A DNA stretch of 64,000 bases from Hymenobacter telluris (GTDB taxonomy: Bacteria > Bacteroidota > Bacteroidia > Cytophagales > Hymenobacteraceae). Below are positions 44,065-53,423 of this stretch, in pieces (within the stretch, counting starts at the first letter, position 1; each line of letters begins with the position of its first letter). The position numbers and the translations under genes were made by a program. Under the pieces are notes generated by a model. That model was not told where the DNA came from and ran no database searches. It saw only the letters and a program-made list of their open reading frames with translations. The stretch covers positions 1 to 64,000 of the forward strand of contig NZ_JAFLQZ010000015.1 of the NCBI RefSeq assembly GCF_017313265.1, written 5' to 3'.

Positions 44065-46206
44065 TCACCACTTCACCGCTACTTGCGCGCCGCCGTAGTA
44101 GTTGCGGCCGGGCGCGGGTTGGAAGTAGCGGCTCCCGAAGGCGTTGAGGTCGTTGCCGAGGGAGTAGCGGCGGTTGGTAGCGTTTTCAACGCCACCGAAA
44201 ATATCCAGCTCCAGTTGGCCGAGGGTGCGGCGCCAGCCCGCGCGGGTGGCAAACGTCCAGTAGCCCGGCGCCGATACGGTGTTGGCATCGTTGAGGAAGA
44301 TACGGGCCTGGTGGTTGGTGGTGGGGCTGAGGTAGAAGCCGTGCAACTCGCTGAAATCGAGGCCGGCACTGAGGGTGTGGGGCGCGGTGCCGGTGAGGCG
44401 GTTACCGCTGAAGTTGTTGCCGCCCGACTCGTAGCGCCCGAAACGGTAGTGGTTGTAGGCGTAGCTAGCAAAGGCGCGTACGCCACCAACTACCTTTTCC
44501 TCCCGGAAAATACCAGAAGCAGAAGGTCCAATCGGATACGTATACTCTCTCACCAATTCCGTCTGCTGCCACAGCCAGCCGCTTAACGCTGCTTCCAGGC
44601 CGCGTTGGCGGGTGTTGCCGGAGTTGGCGAACAGCTGCGTCCCCAACTCGTCGGTGCGCGTGACGATGGTTTCGCGCAGGCGGAAATTGTAGGCGGCCAC
44701 ATCGAACTTCAGACGCTGGTTGAAAAGTGTGCCGCGCGTGCCCACTTCGTAGCTGGTGCCGCGCTCGGCCTGCAACGCCGTGTTGATAGACCCATTGGAA
44801 GGCCGGATTTCCTCTTCGGTAGGTGGTGAGAAGCCACTGCCCACACTACCGTACACCGATACTTGCGGCGTCAACTCCTTAAGCAGCGCCAACCGGGGCG
44901 CCAGCCGGGGCTGGAAATTCCGTTCGGTCTGGTAGCCTTGCAGCGGTGGCGTTACGGCCTCGGTCAGGCGGTTGATGCGGTAGCGGAGGCGGTTGTAGCT
45001 GGCGCCGGCCGTCAGCAGCAGCCCAGCGGGCAGCTCGTAATCCGCTTGCGCAAAGCCGAAGCCGGTGAGCGTCCGGATTTCGTCGTCGTAGCGCAGCGGG
45101 CCGGGGGTGCCGCCGCGGTTCTGGTAGTTGCGGGAGCTTTCGAAGCTGGTTTGCAGCTCGGCGCCACCTTGCAGGCGCAGGGTCCGGCCGGCCAGGGAGG
45201 TGCGGTAATTCACGACGGTGCGCCCCCCGCTGCCCAGCGGCGTGTTGCGCTCCAAATCCACCAGAAACGGCGTGACGATGGTGCTGCCCGTGCCGTAGAG
45301 GGTGGTTCGGCTGGACAGCCGGTTGGTGAAGCGGTGCTCGTAGGTGGCTCCCAGCAACACCGTGCGCGAGGCATACCCGGCTTGTTGCGCCACGGTGCCG
45401 GCCGCGGTAGGGGTGCTGGGCCGCGCCTGGCGTGGGTTGGCATCAAACTGCGCCCGGGTAAGGCTGCCCGGAATCTGATAGTCGAGGTCGGAATACAGGC
45501 CGTGCAGGGCTAGGGTGCCCTTTTCGGAGGTGCGAAATTCACCATCCAACGTTAGCACGGTGCGGCGCAGGGCACTTTGCTCCCGGTAGCCGTCGAGGGT
45601 TTGGCGCGCATACTGGGCCCGGAAGTAGCCGGTAGCCGTGCCGGCTTCGGCGGCTACGGTGTAGCGGCGCAACCCGTAGGAACCCGCCGTAAAGCCGGTT
45701 TGCACCCGTGTTTGGCCCGCTACCGGGCGGCGGTTTTCGAGCAGCACCGCCCCGCCCGTGCCGGCGCCGTACACGCTGGCAGCCGGGCCTTTCAGCACTT
45801 CCAACCGGCCTAGTTGGCTGGGGTCGAGCAGGTTGAGGTTGGTACTGCCGCTGGCTTCGGTGAACGGAATGCCTTCGTAGTACACCTTTACGTTGCGCAC
45901 CCCAAACGGCGAGCGGAGCGTACTGCCGCGCACACTAAGCCGGTAGCTGGCGGTGGCCCGCTCCTCCAGGCGCACCCCGGGCAGCGTGTTGATGGCCTGG
46001 GTGAGGGCGTTTTGTGGAAACCGCTCAAACGTGGCGGCATCTACCACCCCCACGGCGGCAGCGGTGCGGCGCAGCGGCAGCTGCTGACCGTAGCCGGTAA
46101 CGGTGGCTTCGGGCAGGCGGACGGTGCGGGTGGTATCGGGCGGCGCGGTTTGGGCAAACAGGGAAGCAGGCAGCAGCAACAGGGGCGCGGCGTAACGGTA
46201 GGGCAT
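44065..46206 (-). CDS. TonB-dependent outer-membrane receptor (FecA-like)
   Basis: A 713-residue receptor: signal peptide (LLLLPASLFAQ), a plug domain (about 50-170) with LPGVRLEERATASYRLSVRG and VLKGPAASVYGAG, and a 22-strand barrel ending in GGAQVAVKW. There is no carboxypeptidase-like N-terminal extension and no SusD partner, so it resembles the ferric siderophore or iron-dicitrate group more than SusC. It should import a chelate or similar small molecule with TonB energy. Ligand unknown. Confidence 0.94.
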   Translation of the reverse strand: MPYRYAAPLLLLPASLFAQTAPPDTTRTVRLPEATVTGYGQQLPLRRTAAAVGVVDAATFERFPQNALTQAINTLPGVRLEERATASYRLSVRGSTLRSPFGVRNVKVYYEGIPFTEASGSTNLNLLDPSQLGRLEVLKGPAASVYGAGTGGAVLLENRRPVAGQTRVQTGFTAGSYGLRRYTVAAEAGTATGYFRAQYARQTLDGYREQSALRRTVLTLDGEFRTSEKGTLALHGLYSDLDYQIPGSLTRAQFDANPRQARPSTPTAAGTVAQQAGYASRTVLLGATYEHRFTNRLSSRTTLYGTGSTIVTPFLVDLERNTPLGSGGRTVVNYRTSLAGRTLRLQGGAELQTSFESSRNYQNRGGTPGPLRYDDEIRTLTGFGFAQADYELPAGLLLTAGASYNRLRYRINRLTEAVTPPLQGYQTERNFQPRLAPRLALLKELTPQVSVYGSVGSGFSPPTEEEIRPSNGSINTALQAERGTSYEVGTRGTLFNQRLKFDVAAYNFRLRETIVTRTDELGTQLFANSGNTRQRGLEAALSGWLWQQTELVREYTYPIGPSASGIFREEKVVGGVRAFASYAYNHYRFGRYESGGNNFSGNRLTGTAPHTLSAGLDFSELHGFYLSPTTNHQARIFLNDANTVSAPGYWTFATRAGWRRTLGQLELDIFGGVENATNRRYSLGNDLNAFGSRYFQPAPGRNYYGGAQVAVKW

Positions 46207-46325
46207 TGGGCAAGCAAAAGGATTCGTTGCTGCTAACCGAAAATCAGCTGCTAGGGTTGGATTTACCTGCCATTCCAGACAATATTTCGTCTTCTACCAA
46301 CGTGTAGTAGCTATACTCTTCGGCC

Positions 46326-47084
46326 ATGACTAACACGCTCTATCTGCCCCGCCGCCACCGTCGGCCGCTACTGTTCCCGCCGGGCCTGTTGGCGCTGGCG
46401 TGGCTGTTGTGGCTGGGTTGCGCGACGCTGCCGCAGATGCAGGAACCCCAGCAAGGTGTATTTCAGCTAACAGTGGACTTTAAGCCATTTCGCGACGAAA
46501 TGAAGCCCTTACCCATTCAAGGTGCCTTCGTAATCCCAGCTTCGTATATGTCGCCGCTGGAATTAGCGACGCTTCGACCTTGGAAGAACATTTCTTTTAC
46601 TGGCAATTTATGGTCTGATTACTTCAGCTATCAGCAAGTAGCGGCAGCAACATTAGAATTGAAAGACAACAACTATGAAGACTCAGGAGTACGTGTGTTT
46701 TTTAATACACCAGCTCACTACCGCAGCTTAGTTTACACTTTAGACAAGTTTAACACTGCTGATACTCTTGCTAACCGAGTACATTACTGGCTTGACATTC
46801 GGCATCAGCCGACTACTATTTACGCTATTACTAGCAAGCCTGTAGAGAGATACCCTTGGCATAATTATACTGCTCCCCTTTGGAACTGTATAGTTGATAA
46901 CAACTCCATAAGTGCTTCTACATCAGATTGGCATGGACGCTTTCAGGAATGGATTCATTCTCTATCTGACTTTACCACGTACGCACCACTCTTCTACCCC
47001 GACTGGCGCAACACCACTCTCTTGCTGCTCCTACTGGCGCTGCTTTCCGTCATTCGATTGTACCGGCAGTATCGCGCCAGCTAG
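46326..47084 (+). CDS. Membrane-anchored protein of unknown function, AT-richer than neighbours
   Basis: A 252-residue protein with a hydrophobic segment at the start (LLFPPGLLALAWLLWLGCA, 15-33) and another at the end (LLLLLLALLSVIRLY, about 231-245), so a central domain probably lies outside the inner membrane. I recognise no domain. The central coding part (about 46590-46970) is clearly more AT-rich and uses different codons from the flanking genes, while both ends match the genome, which hints at transfer or relaxed selection. It is divergent from the TonB receptor across a 119-base gap. Confidence 0.8.
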   Translation: MTNTLYLPRRHRRPLLFPPGLLALAWLLWLGCATLPQMQEPQQGVFQLTVDFKPFRDEMKPLPIQGAFVIPASYMSPLELATLRPWKNISFTGNLWSDYFSYQQVAAATLELKDNNYEDSGVRVFFNTPAHYRSLVYTLDKFNTADTLANRVHYWLDIRHQPTTIYAITSKPVERYPWHNYTAPLWNCIVDNNSISASTSDWHGRFQEWIHSLSDFTTYAPLFYPDWRNTTLLLLLLALLSVIRLYRQYRAS

Positions 47085-47153
47085 AAGCCCAAACGTAACT
47101 TAAGCCCGGCAAAAGCAGTTGAACAGAAGCACCTTTTCTGCTTCTCACTCCTC

Positions 47154-48374
47154 ATGAAAACGACTGTTTTACTAGCCACTGCTTTCCTGGCAGGTTTCTC
47201 TACCATAGCCCAAAACGTACCGCCCGAAGGCACCCCGTTCAAGATGCAGGGCAACATCTACTTGCCCAAAAAGCTACCCGCCACCCCCGAGCGAGTAGCC
47301 GCCCTGAAAGCACCAGCCGGCTTCACCGTCAGCAAATACGCCGAAAACCTCGACATGCCCCGCATGCTGGCCCAAGCGCCAAACGGCGACCTGTACGTGA
47401 GCAACCGCGTGAAAGGCACCGTAACGCTGCTGCGCGACGCCAACAAAGACGGCAAAGTGGAAACCACCAAACAGGTAGCCCAGAAGCCACACCTGCATGG
47501 CCTCGCCCTCAAAGATGGCAAGCTGTACATGGCCGCCGTGCGCGAGCTGTACGTGGCCGACGTGAAAGCCGACGGTACCCTCGGTGAGTTGAAAACGCTG
47601 TACAAAGACCTACCCGACGCCGGCCAGCACGCCAACCGCACCCTCAATTTTGGGCCCGATGGCAAGCTCTACCTCTCGGTGGGCAGCACCTGCAACGCCT
47701 GCGACGAAGACAACCCCGAAAACGCTACCCTGCTGGAAGTCAGCACCGACGGCTCGGGGCGGCGCGTGTACGCCACCGGCCTGCGCAACACCATCGGCTT
47801 CGATTGGCACCCCACCACCAAGGCCCTGTTCGGCATGGACCACGGCATCGACTGGCTCGGCGACGAAGACCAGCAGGAGGAGTTCAACCAGCTCAAGCCC
47901 GGCGCTAACTACGGCTGGCCCAGCATCATTGCCGATGGCAAGCCCTACCCCGCCAACAAGCCCAAATCGGGTGAAACCTACGAGCAGTTCGACGCCAAAG
48001 CCGTGCGTCCGCTTTTACTTTACAAGGCGCATTCGGCCCCGCTGGGACTGGTGTTCAATAAGGCCCAGCAGTTTCCGAAAGAGTACCAGAACGACGCTTT
48101 TGTAACCATGCACGGCTCCTGGAACCGCGCGCAGCCCTCGGGCTACAAGATTGTACGGGTCCGCTTCAACGAGCAAGGCCAGCCCCAGCAGTTCGAGGAT
48201 TTCGTGACCGGCTGGCTGGTGGAAGATGGCAAGTCGGAGTTTGGGCGGCCCTGCGCCATCGTGCAAGCCACCGACGGCTCCCTGCTGGTCTCCGACGACG
48301 ACAACGGCGTGATTTACCGCGTGGCCTACGCCGCCGACAGCAAGGCATCAGCAAAGCCAAAAAAGAAAAGCTAA
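47154..48374 (+). CDS. PQQ-dependent sugar/sorbosone dehydrogenase-like protein
   Basis: A 406-residue exported beta-propeller. After the signal peptide (VLLATAFLAGFSTIAQ), residues 55-390 match the glucose/sorbosone dehydrogenase family: MARMLAQAPNGDLYVSN-like entry, NRTLNFGPDGKLYLSVGSTCNACDE, GFDWHPTTKALFGMDHGIDWLGDE and VTMHGSWNRAQPSGYK. Members oxidise aldose sugars with PQQ. No cytochrome c domain is fused here. It has its own promoter region and is followed by a long repeat. Confidence 0.92.
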   Translation: MKTTVLLATAFLAGFSTIAQNVPPEGTPFKMQGNIYLPKKLPATPERVAALKAPAGFTVSKYAENLDMPRMLAQAPNGDLYVSNRVKGTVTLLRDANKDGKVETTKQVAQKPHLHGLALKDGKLYMAAVRELYVADVKADGTLGELKTLYKDLPDAGQHANRTLNFGPDGKLYLSVGSTCNACDEDNPENATLLEVSTDGSGRRVYATGLRNTIGFDWHPTTKALFGMDHGIDWLGDEDQQEEFNQLKPGANYGWPSIIADGKPYPANKPKSGETYEQFDAKAVRPLLLYKAHSAPLGLVFNKAQQFPKEYQNDAFVTMHGSWNRAQPSGYKIVRVRFNEQGQPQQFEDFVTGWLVEDGKSEFGRPCAIVQATDGSLLVSDDDNGVIYRVAYAADSKASAKPKKKS

Positions 48375-48410
48375 GGCTAGAAGCCAGAAACTAAGGAGAA
48401 GCTAGAAGCG

Positions 48411-48557
48411 AGGAACTGGAAGCTAGCTCCCCTCCTTTTTTAAGGAGGGGTTGGGGGTGGTAAAATCGTTGCACGACAACTAGCTTTAGCTTTCTAATCC
48501 TAGATAACCACCCCCAACCCCTCCTTAAAAAAGGAGGGGAGCTAGCTTCCAGTTCCT
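48411..48557. repeat. Family F inverted repeat
   Basis: Arms of about 51 bases (48411-48462, 48507-48557) pair almost perfectly; each carries an inner CCCCTCCTTTTTTAAGGAGG-type palindrome. It lies between the sugar dehydrogenase and the next gene on the same strand. Short degenerate CTAGAAGC/AACTAAGG repeats flank it. Confidence 0.92.
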
Positions 48558-48586
48558 AGCTCCTGGCTCCTAACTCCTTCCAAAGC

Positions 48587-49138
48587 ATGCCCACCCTCTC
48601 GCCCGACCTACGCAAAGCCCTGTTCAACCTGCCGCAAAAAGAAAAAGACCAGCTGCTGGCGCGGCTGGTGGCGCAGGATGCCGTGCTGACCGAACAGCTC
48701 ACGTTCCGGTTGCTGGAAGGAGATGATGCGCTGGAAGCCCGGCGGGAGCGGCTGCGTACCCTGATAGACGACCCCGTGCGCGGCTACCACCAAACGCCCA
48801 ACGATTTGCTGCACATCGTGCGGCAGCTACAAGCCCGCCTCGCCTACCACGCCCGCATCACCGGCGACACATCCGGCGAAATCGAGCTGACATTACGCTT
48901 GCTCACCAACATTTTCCGGCACCAACCCGAGGCGGTGGCCCGGCTGCATGGCCCCACCCAGCCGCTGCTCCAACACCTGGCCCGCCGCACCCACGACGTA
49001 CTCAAGCAAATCAGCAAGCTGCACGAAGACTACCGGGTGGAGTTTGGGCCGGCCGTTAACGAGTTGTTGCCGTTGCTGTATGCCTCAGCGGCGGCTCCCT
49101 TAGCGCGGGAGTTGGCCGTACCCCCCATGTTTGAGTGA
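48587..49138 (+). CDS. Helical cytoplasmic protein of unknown function
   Basis: A 183-residue protein without signal peptide or membrane segment, predicted mostly helical: PDLRKALFNLPQKEKDQLLARLV (5-27) and several Leu/Arg-rich amphipathic helices after it. I do not recognise a family. The coding pattern, codon use and GC match the neighbours, so it is a real gene. The upstream family F repeat ends 29 bases before the ATG. Confidence 0.8.
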   Translation: MPTLSPDLRKALFNLPQKEKDQLLARLVAQDAVLTEQLTFRLLEGDDALEARRERLRTLIDDPVRGYHQTPNDLLHIVRQLQARLAYHARITGDTSGEIELTLRLLTNIFRHQPEAVARLHGPTQPLLQHLARRTHDVLKQISKLHEDYRVEFGPAVNELLPLLYASAAAPLARELAVPPMFE

Positions 49139-49266
49139 CAAGGCGAGGTATGAAATACAGCTTAAAAACCGGGGCCGCTACTTGAAATTTTTCACCGTGC
49201 CGCGCAGCAGAATCCACCTAAGCAGCCCTTTCATTAAAGCAACATCAAGTATAATTATTTCATTAT

Positions 49267-49722
49267 CTATTCCAACATCCTGAAACCAACCGGCAGCGTG
49301 TAAGCAACCCGTACCGGCTGCCCGTTCACGCGGCCGGGCGTCCACCAGGGCATGATCCGAACCAGGCGAAGCGCTTCTTCGTCGAGGCCGCCGCCTAGCC
49401 CCTTTACCACTTTGGGGTCTAGAATCCGGCCTTCCTCATCCACTACAAAGCTGACGTGTACTTTTCCTGATAAGTTAAGCCGTATTGCTTGCTCTGGGTA
49501 TTTTATTTTAGCTTTTAGGAATCTTTGAAAAGCCACCGCGCCACCAGGGAAGGTGGGCATTTCCTCGGCCACCAAGTACACCTCGGGCGCAGCTGGGGGT
49601 TTCGGAGGCGTTTCGGGAGAGGCTACGGCGGTGGTGGCGGAGCGGCTGGCTGCTAGCGTTTGGGCTAGCAAGCCAGGGGGTAACAGCAGGAATAAAAGCA
49701 GCAAAAGGCAGAGGCGGGGCAT
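49267..49722 (-). CDS. TonB C-terminal domain protein (energy transducer)
   Basis: A 151-residue exported protein: a long hydrophobic N-terminus (LLLLFLLLPPGLLA) that could be a signal or anchor, a Pro/Ala linker (ASPETPPKPPAAPEV), then a TonB C-terminal domain (about 65-150) with PGGAVAFQRFLKAKIKYPEQA and GKVHVSFVVDEEGRI. The domain contacts TonB boxes of outer-membrane receptors. It is shorter than classical TonB, and it may work in a stress or structural role instead. No exbB/exbD nearby. Confidence 0.92.
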   Translation of the reverse strand: MPRLCLLLLLFLLLPPGLLAQTLAASRSATTAVASPETPPKPPAAPEVYLVAEEMPTFPGGAVAFQRFLKAKIKYPEQAIRLNLSGKVHVSFVVDEEGRILDPKVVKGLGGGLDEEALRLVRIMPWWTPGRVNGQPVRVAYTLPVGFRMLE

Positions 49723-49890
49723 ACGAGTAAAATATAATATAACCGTTCAAAGGTACACCAGACCCCACCCCAGACCTGGGAAGGTATATTACTTAACTAT
49801 TGTATTTGTGTTACGGCCGCGGCGTATCCTTTGCCCAACAAAAGCTGTATCTTATTCTATAAGCGTTTCAACCTTCAGCACCCACCTGCC

Positions 49891-50205
49891 ATGTCCACTA
49901 TTCCAGCCCCCGAACACGTGCGTGTGCCCCAGCACCTTTCCGACAAAGACCTGCGCCAGTCGCTCGAAGACCTGGATGGCAAAATCAAGACCTTGCGTAA
50001 CCGGGCTCATGCCACCACCGAGGGCGCCAACCATACCTACCACGAGCACATTGCTATGCTGGAAGCCAAACGGCTGAAATTGGCGGAGCGCCTCGGCCCA
50101 ACCCCTGCCGCCGACGCGCAAGCCAACAGCCAGGACCAAAGTGTGTGGGGCGAAATCTGGCACGGCATCGAGAACCTGCGCAATGACTTGCGCAACATTC
50201 TCTAA
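49891..50205 (+). CDS. Small coiled-coil protein of unknown function
   Basis: A 104-residue cytoplasmic protein. LSDKDLRQSLEDLDGKIKTLRNRAH and HEHIAMLEAKRLKLAERLG (about 16-70) show heptad-like spacing for a coiled coil; the C-terminus WGEIWHGIENLRNDLRNIL is amphipathic. No known domain. Divergent from the TonB-domain gene; a weak terminator follows. Confidence 0.78.
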   Translation: MSTIPAPEHVRVPQHLSDKDLRQSLEDLDGKIKTLRNRAHATTEGANHTYHEHIAMLEAKRLKLAERLGPTPAADAQANSQDQSVWGEIWHGIENLRNDLRNIL

Positions 50206-50250
50206 AGCCCAGCCATACGGTTTCCGGCCAATACGCCTCGTTTTTACAAG

Positions 50251-50284
50251 TAAAAGACGCTCCGAAGGGGGTGTCTTTTTTAAT
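50251..50284 (+). terminator. Terminator after the coiled-coil gene
   Basis: AAAAGACGCTCC and GGGGTGTCTTTTTT pair with two or three mismatches and end in a T run. Confidence 0.7.
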
Positions 50285-50449
50285 TTTAAGGTAGCCGTTT
50301 TTGCCAGGCAGCGGTAATCTGGCGCAGCCATTCGGGCGGGTTTAAAGCAGTTCAGGGCGCCGATTTACCGTTCCCCGAAATCCTGTTTCCGGCGGCGGCG
50401 GGCGGCAGTAGGTTTGGCTATTCTTTCACCTGTGCTACTCCTCACTGCC

Positions 50450-51403
50450 ATGAAACTTGTTACCGTCCTCCGCTCTTTCTCGTTCTGCTCGGCCCTGCTA
50501 CTGGCCGGTGCCAGCTTTGCCGCGGCGCCAGCTCCGGCAGCTGCCACTTCCTTGCCACTCGTTGCAGTTGCCGACAACCCAACGGCGCACCCCAACTTCA
50601 CGGTGCGCGTGGTGGGCAAAGGCCAGCCGATGCTGCTGATTCCGGGCCTCACCTGCCCCGGCGCGGTGTGGGACGAAACGGTGGCCCGCTACCAGAAACA
50701 GTACCAGTGCCACATTGTGTCGTTGGCGGGCTTTGGCGGCAACGCGGCCCCGGCCAGCACCAATCAGCTGTTGCTCAACGTGCGCGACCAGCTGCTGGCC
50801 TACGTCAAAACGCAGAAGCTCGACAAGCCGGTGGTGGTCGGCCATAGCCTGGGCGGATTCATGGCCCTGTGGATGAGCACTGCCGAGCCAGCCGCCCTCG
50901 GCCCGCTGGTTATCGTGGATTCGTTGCCGTTTCTGGCGGCCGTGCAAAACCCCACCCAAACGGCCGAAGGCGCCCGGCCCATGGCCGAAGGCATGCGCCA
51001 GCAGATGAGACAGGGCAAAAACAGTATGGCCAATGCCCGCCAGATGTCGGCTTCACTGGTAACCGACACCGCCCGCGTTACGCAGCTGGCCCGCTGGAGC
51101 GTGGCGTCCGATATGCCCACCGTGGCGCAGGCCATGTACGACCTGTTCACCACCGATTTGCGCCAGGATATTGCCCGCATTCAGCAGCCGGTGCTGGTGC
51201 TGGGTGCCTGGGCCGCTTACCAGCAGTACGGCTCCACCAAGGCCAGCACCCAGGCCATCTTCGAGCAGCAATATGCCAAGCTCCCCAAGCACCGCATCGA
51301 AATGTCGGAAGCTGGCCGCCACTTCCTGATGTACGACGACACCACTTGGTTTTTCGCGCAGACCGACGCGTTTTTGAAGCAGAACGCCGTGGCCAAAAAG
51401 TAA
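50450..51403 (+). CDS. Exported alpha/beta hydrolase
   Basis: A 317-residue exported hydrolase. Signal peptide (FCSALLLAGASFAAA), an oxyanion region LLIPGLTCPGAVWD (62-75), the nucleophile elbow GHSLGGF (Ser133), a likely acid in the LVLGAWAAYQ region and a catalytic His in SEAGRHFLMYDD. It belongs to the general alpha/beta hydrolase superfamily; substrate unknown. ATG at 50450 was chosen for the signal peptide. Confidence 0.92.
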   Translation: MKLVTVLRSFSFCSALLLAGASFAAAPAPAAATSLPLVAVADNPTAHPNFTVRVVGKGQPMLLIPGLTCPGAVWDETVARYQKQYQCHIVSLAGFGGNAAPASTNQLLLNVRDQLLAYVKTQKLDKPVVVGHSLGGFMALWMSTAEPAALGPLVIVDSLPFLAAVQNPTQTAEGARPMAEGMRQQMRQGKNSMANARQMSASLVTDTARVTQLARWSVASDMPTVAQAMYDLFTTDLRQDIARIQQPVLVLGAWAAYQQYGSTKASTQAIFEQQYAKLPKHRIEMSEAGRHFLMYDDTTWFFAQTDAFLKQNAVAKK

Positions 51404-51510
51404 GCTGCCTTTTGCTGGTCGAGGCAAGCTTGGCGCAGGCGCTGAGGTTGCCTTGGCAGGCTTTTCTTTCCTTGCGTGCTGCCTCTATAACCAGTGCCCT
51501 TCCATTGCTT

Positions 51511-52095
51511 ATGCTACTCGAAAAGCAGTTTGCCAAGCTACAGCTCGAATTATCGGTGAAAGCCAAAAACGGGCTTGATTTCATACTGGCCGCCAGCATC
51601 GTTTGGGCTGCTATTGCCTTCGTCTGGACGCTGCCTAACTCGCCGACACTGAACGGGTTTATTACATTTTTTGTGGGTGCCGCAGTCTTGCCGCTGGCGT
51701 GGCTGTTCTCTAAGCTGCTTGGCACCACCTGGACTATTGCGCATAACCCGCTGCAACCCCTGGGGCTGTGGCTGAATTTCGCGCAGCTGTTCTATTTTCC
51801 CATCCTGCTGTTCATATACAGCAAGCACCCCGCCCAGTTTATCATGACGTACGGCATCATCACCGGGGCGCATTTCTTTCCCTACGCCTGGTTTTACAAG
51901 GCCACCCCGTACGCCATTATGGCGGGCGTTATTGCGGTGGGCTGTTTGGTGCTGGGGCTGCGTACTCCGGAGGCAAATCTGTACCTGATTCCGGGTTTTG
52001 TGGCGGCTGCTTTGATGCTATTAGGCGGTTTGCTGTATGTTTCTTACCGCCAGAACGAGCAGGTGTACCTGCTGCTAACAGCGCAATCCGAGTAA
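51511..52095 (+). CDS. Small membrane protein (DUF7010-like)
   Basis: A 194-residue protein with about six hydrophobic segments starting at about residue 20 (FILAASIVWAAIAFVWTL). The stretch FIMTYGIITGAHFFPYAWFYKA and the overall layout resemble DUF7010 membrane proteins found in Bacteroidota and Firmicutes; that assignment is from memory of the pattern. The ATG at 51511 begins the conserved part. An upstream open reading in the same frame overlaps the hydrolase gene and is not coding. It ends 13 bases before the histidine kinase gene. Confidence 0.75.
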   Translation: MLLEKQFAKLQLELSVKAKNGLDFILAASIVWAAIAFVWTLPNSPTLNGFITFFVGAAVLPLAWLFSKLLGTTWTIAHNPLQPLGLWLNFAQLFYFPILLFIYSKHPAQFIMTYGIITGAHFFPYAWFYKATPYAIMAGVIAVGCLVLGLRTPEANLYLIPGFVAAALMLLGGLLYVSYRQNEQVYLLLTAQSE

Positions 52096-52108
52096 CTTGG
52101 GCAGCACT

Positions 52109-53191
52109 ATGTTTTCCTACGCATCTGTTCCGCCGCCCAGCCGCCTCTACTGGCGCGCGCAGCTACTCGGCTGGACGCTCTATTTTGCCTTTAACCTGCT
52201 CTTGTTTTCCGTGTTTGGGCGGTTTTCCGGCGAGCTGCTGCTCATCACTACGGCCATTGTGCTGCCCATAGCAGCTCTCACGCACGCGTTGCGCTACCAC
52301 ATTCGGGCCAACCGCTGGGAACAACTGCCCCTGCTGCCGCTGCTCGGCCGTTTGCTGGTAATGAATGCCACCTTGTCGGTGCTGAGCCAGCTGATTATCT
52401 GGGCCCTGCTGATTTGGGTGGTGCGGCCCAGCCCCGATGGTCAACCGCACGGCTGGGCGCAGTTTCTGGGCTATTGCCTCAACGTCAATTTTATGTTGTG
52501 GCTGTGGGCGGGCTTCTACTTTGGCTGGCACTTTTTCAATCGTTACAAGCAAGCCGAAGTAGACAAGTGGAAGCTGGCGGCGGCGGTACAGGAAGCGGAA
52601 ATGCGCACCCTCAAGGCCCAAATCAACCCGCATTTCATGTTCAACGGGCTCAACAACATCCGGGCGCTGGTGATGGAAGACCCGGCCCGCGCCCGCACCA
52701 TGATTACGCACCTCTCCGATTTGCTGCGCTACTCCATCCAGCTCAATAGCGCCGAATGGGTGCCTTTGCGCCGGGAGCTGGAAATTGTGCGGCACTATCT
52801 GGAGCTGGAAGCCATGCAGCTAGAGGAGCGCCTGCACTACTCACTCGATGTAGACCCAGCGGCGCTATCCGTGCTTATTCCGCCCATGACCTTGCAGCTG
52901 CTGGTTGAAAACGCCATCAAGCACGGCATTGCGCCCCGGCCCGAAGGCGGCACTATTCAGCTCACTGCCCAACCCGATGCCGCTACCGGGCAGCTGCACA
53001 TTATAGTGCGCAACACGGGCCGCTACCAGCCCCAGCCCGGCCACAACGGGGTGGGCCTGCGCAACGCCCAGGAACGGCTAGCCCTGCTTTTCGGCCGCGC
53101 CGCCACCCTCACCATCAGCAACGACCCCACCACCGCCGATACAGTGGTAGCGCAGTTGCAATTGCCGGTGCAAGCGGCGGTAGTTGCTTAG
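52109..53191 (+). CDS. LytS-type sensor histidine kinase
   Basis: A 360-residue inner-membrane kinase. Four membrane segments (about 20-38, 43-60, 82-103, 118-140) form the sensor, then a short coiled linker, the His_kinase domain with QINPHFMFNGLNNIRAL (phospho-His H175), and an HATPase_c domain with ENAIKHGIAPRPEGG and NGVGLRNAQERL. The pair with the LytTR regulator downstream is typical for Bacteroidota. A family C/D repeat separates the two genes. Confidence 0.94.
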   Translation: MFSYASVPPPSRLYWRAQLLGWTLYFAFNLLLFSVFGRFSGELLLITTAIVLPIAALTHALRYHIRANRWEQLPLLPLLGRLLVMNATLSVLSQLIIWALLIWVVRPSPDGQPHGWAQFLGYCLNVNFMLWLWAGFYFGWHFFNRYKQAEVDKWKLAAAVQEAEMRTLKAQINPHFMFNGLNNIRALVMEDPARARTMITHLSDLLRYSIQLNSAEWVPLRRELEIVRHYLELEAMQLEERLHYSLDVDPAALSVLIPPMTLQLLVENAIKHGIAPRPEGGTIQLTAQPDAATGQLHIIVRNTGRYQPQPGHNGVGLRNAQERLALLFGRAATLTISNDPTTADTVVAQLQLPVQAAVVA

Positions 53192-53220
53192 GCTGCGTGA
53201 GCAGTACACTGAGGCAGAAC

Positions 53221-53314
53221 GTCATGCTGAGCAGAGTCGAAGCATCTCGCGTGCTGACATTGTAGTGCTAACCTAGCATCAGCACGCGAGATTCCTCGGC
53301 AAGCTCGGAATGAC
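53221..53314. repeat. Chimeric family C/D inverted repeat
   Basis: Arms 53221-53257 and 53279-53314 pair with several mismatches. The left arm is family C (GTCATGCTGAGC, GAAGCATCTC), while the right ends in GATTCCTCGGC...CGGAATGAC, the family D sequence seen at 63397. This suggests that C and D are related or have recombined. Confidence 0.85.
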
Positions 53315-53423
53315 ATCCTTTTTAGTTGTGATATGCGGAAACTATCTATCGACCACACACTGGGAATACCGCCAGTTTTACCGGAGTGGCCTTACCTCAG
53401 AACAGCTTAGCTCTCTTACATCT

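Noticed and set aside
44065-46206. SusC-type reading of the TonB receptor
   Set aside because: It lacks the carboxypeptidase-like N-terminal domain and an adjacent susD, and its length is that of siderophore-type receptors.
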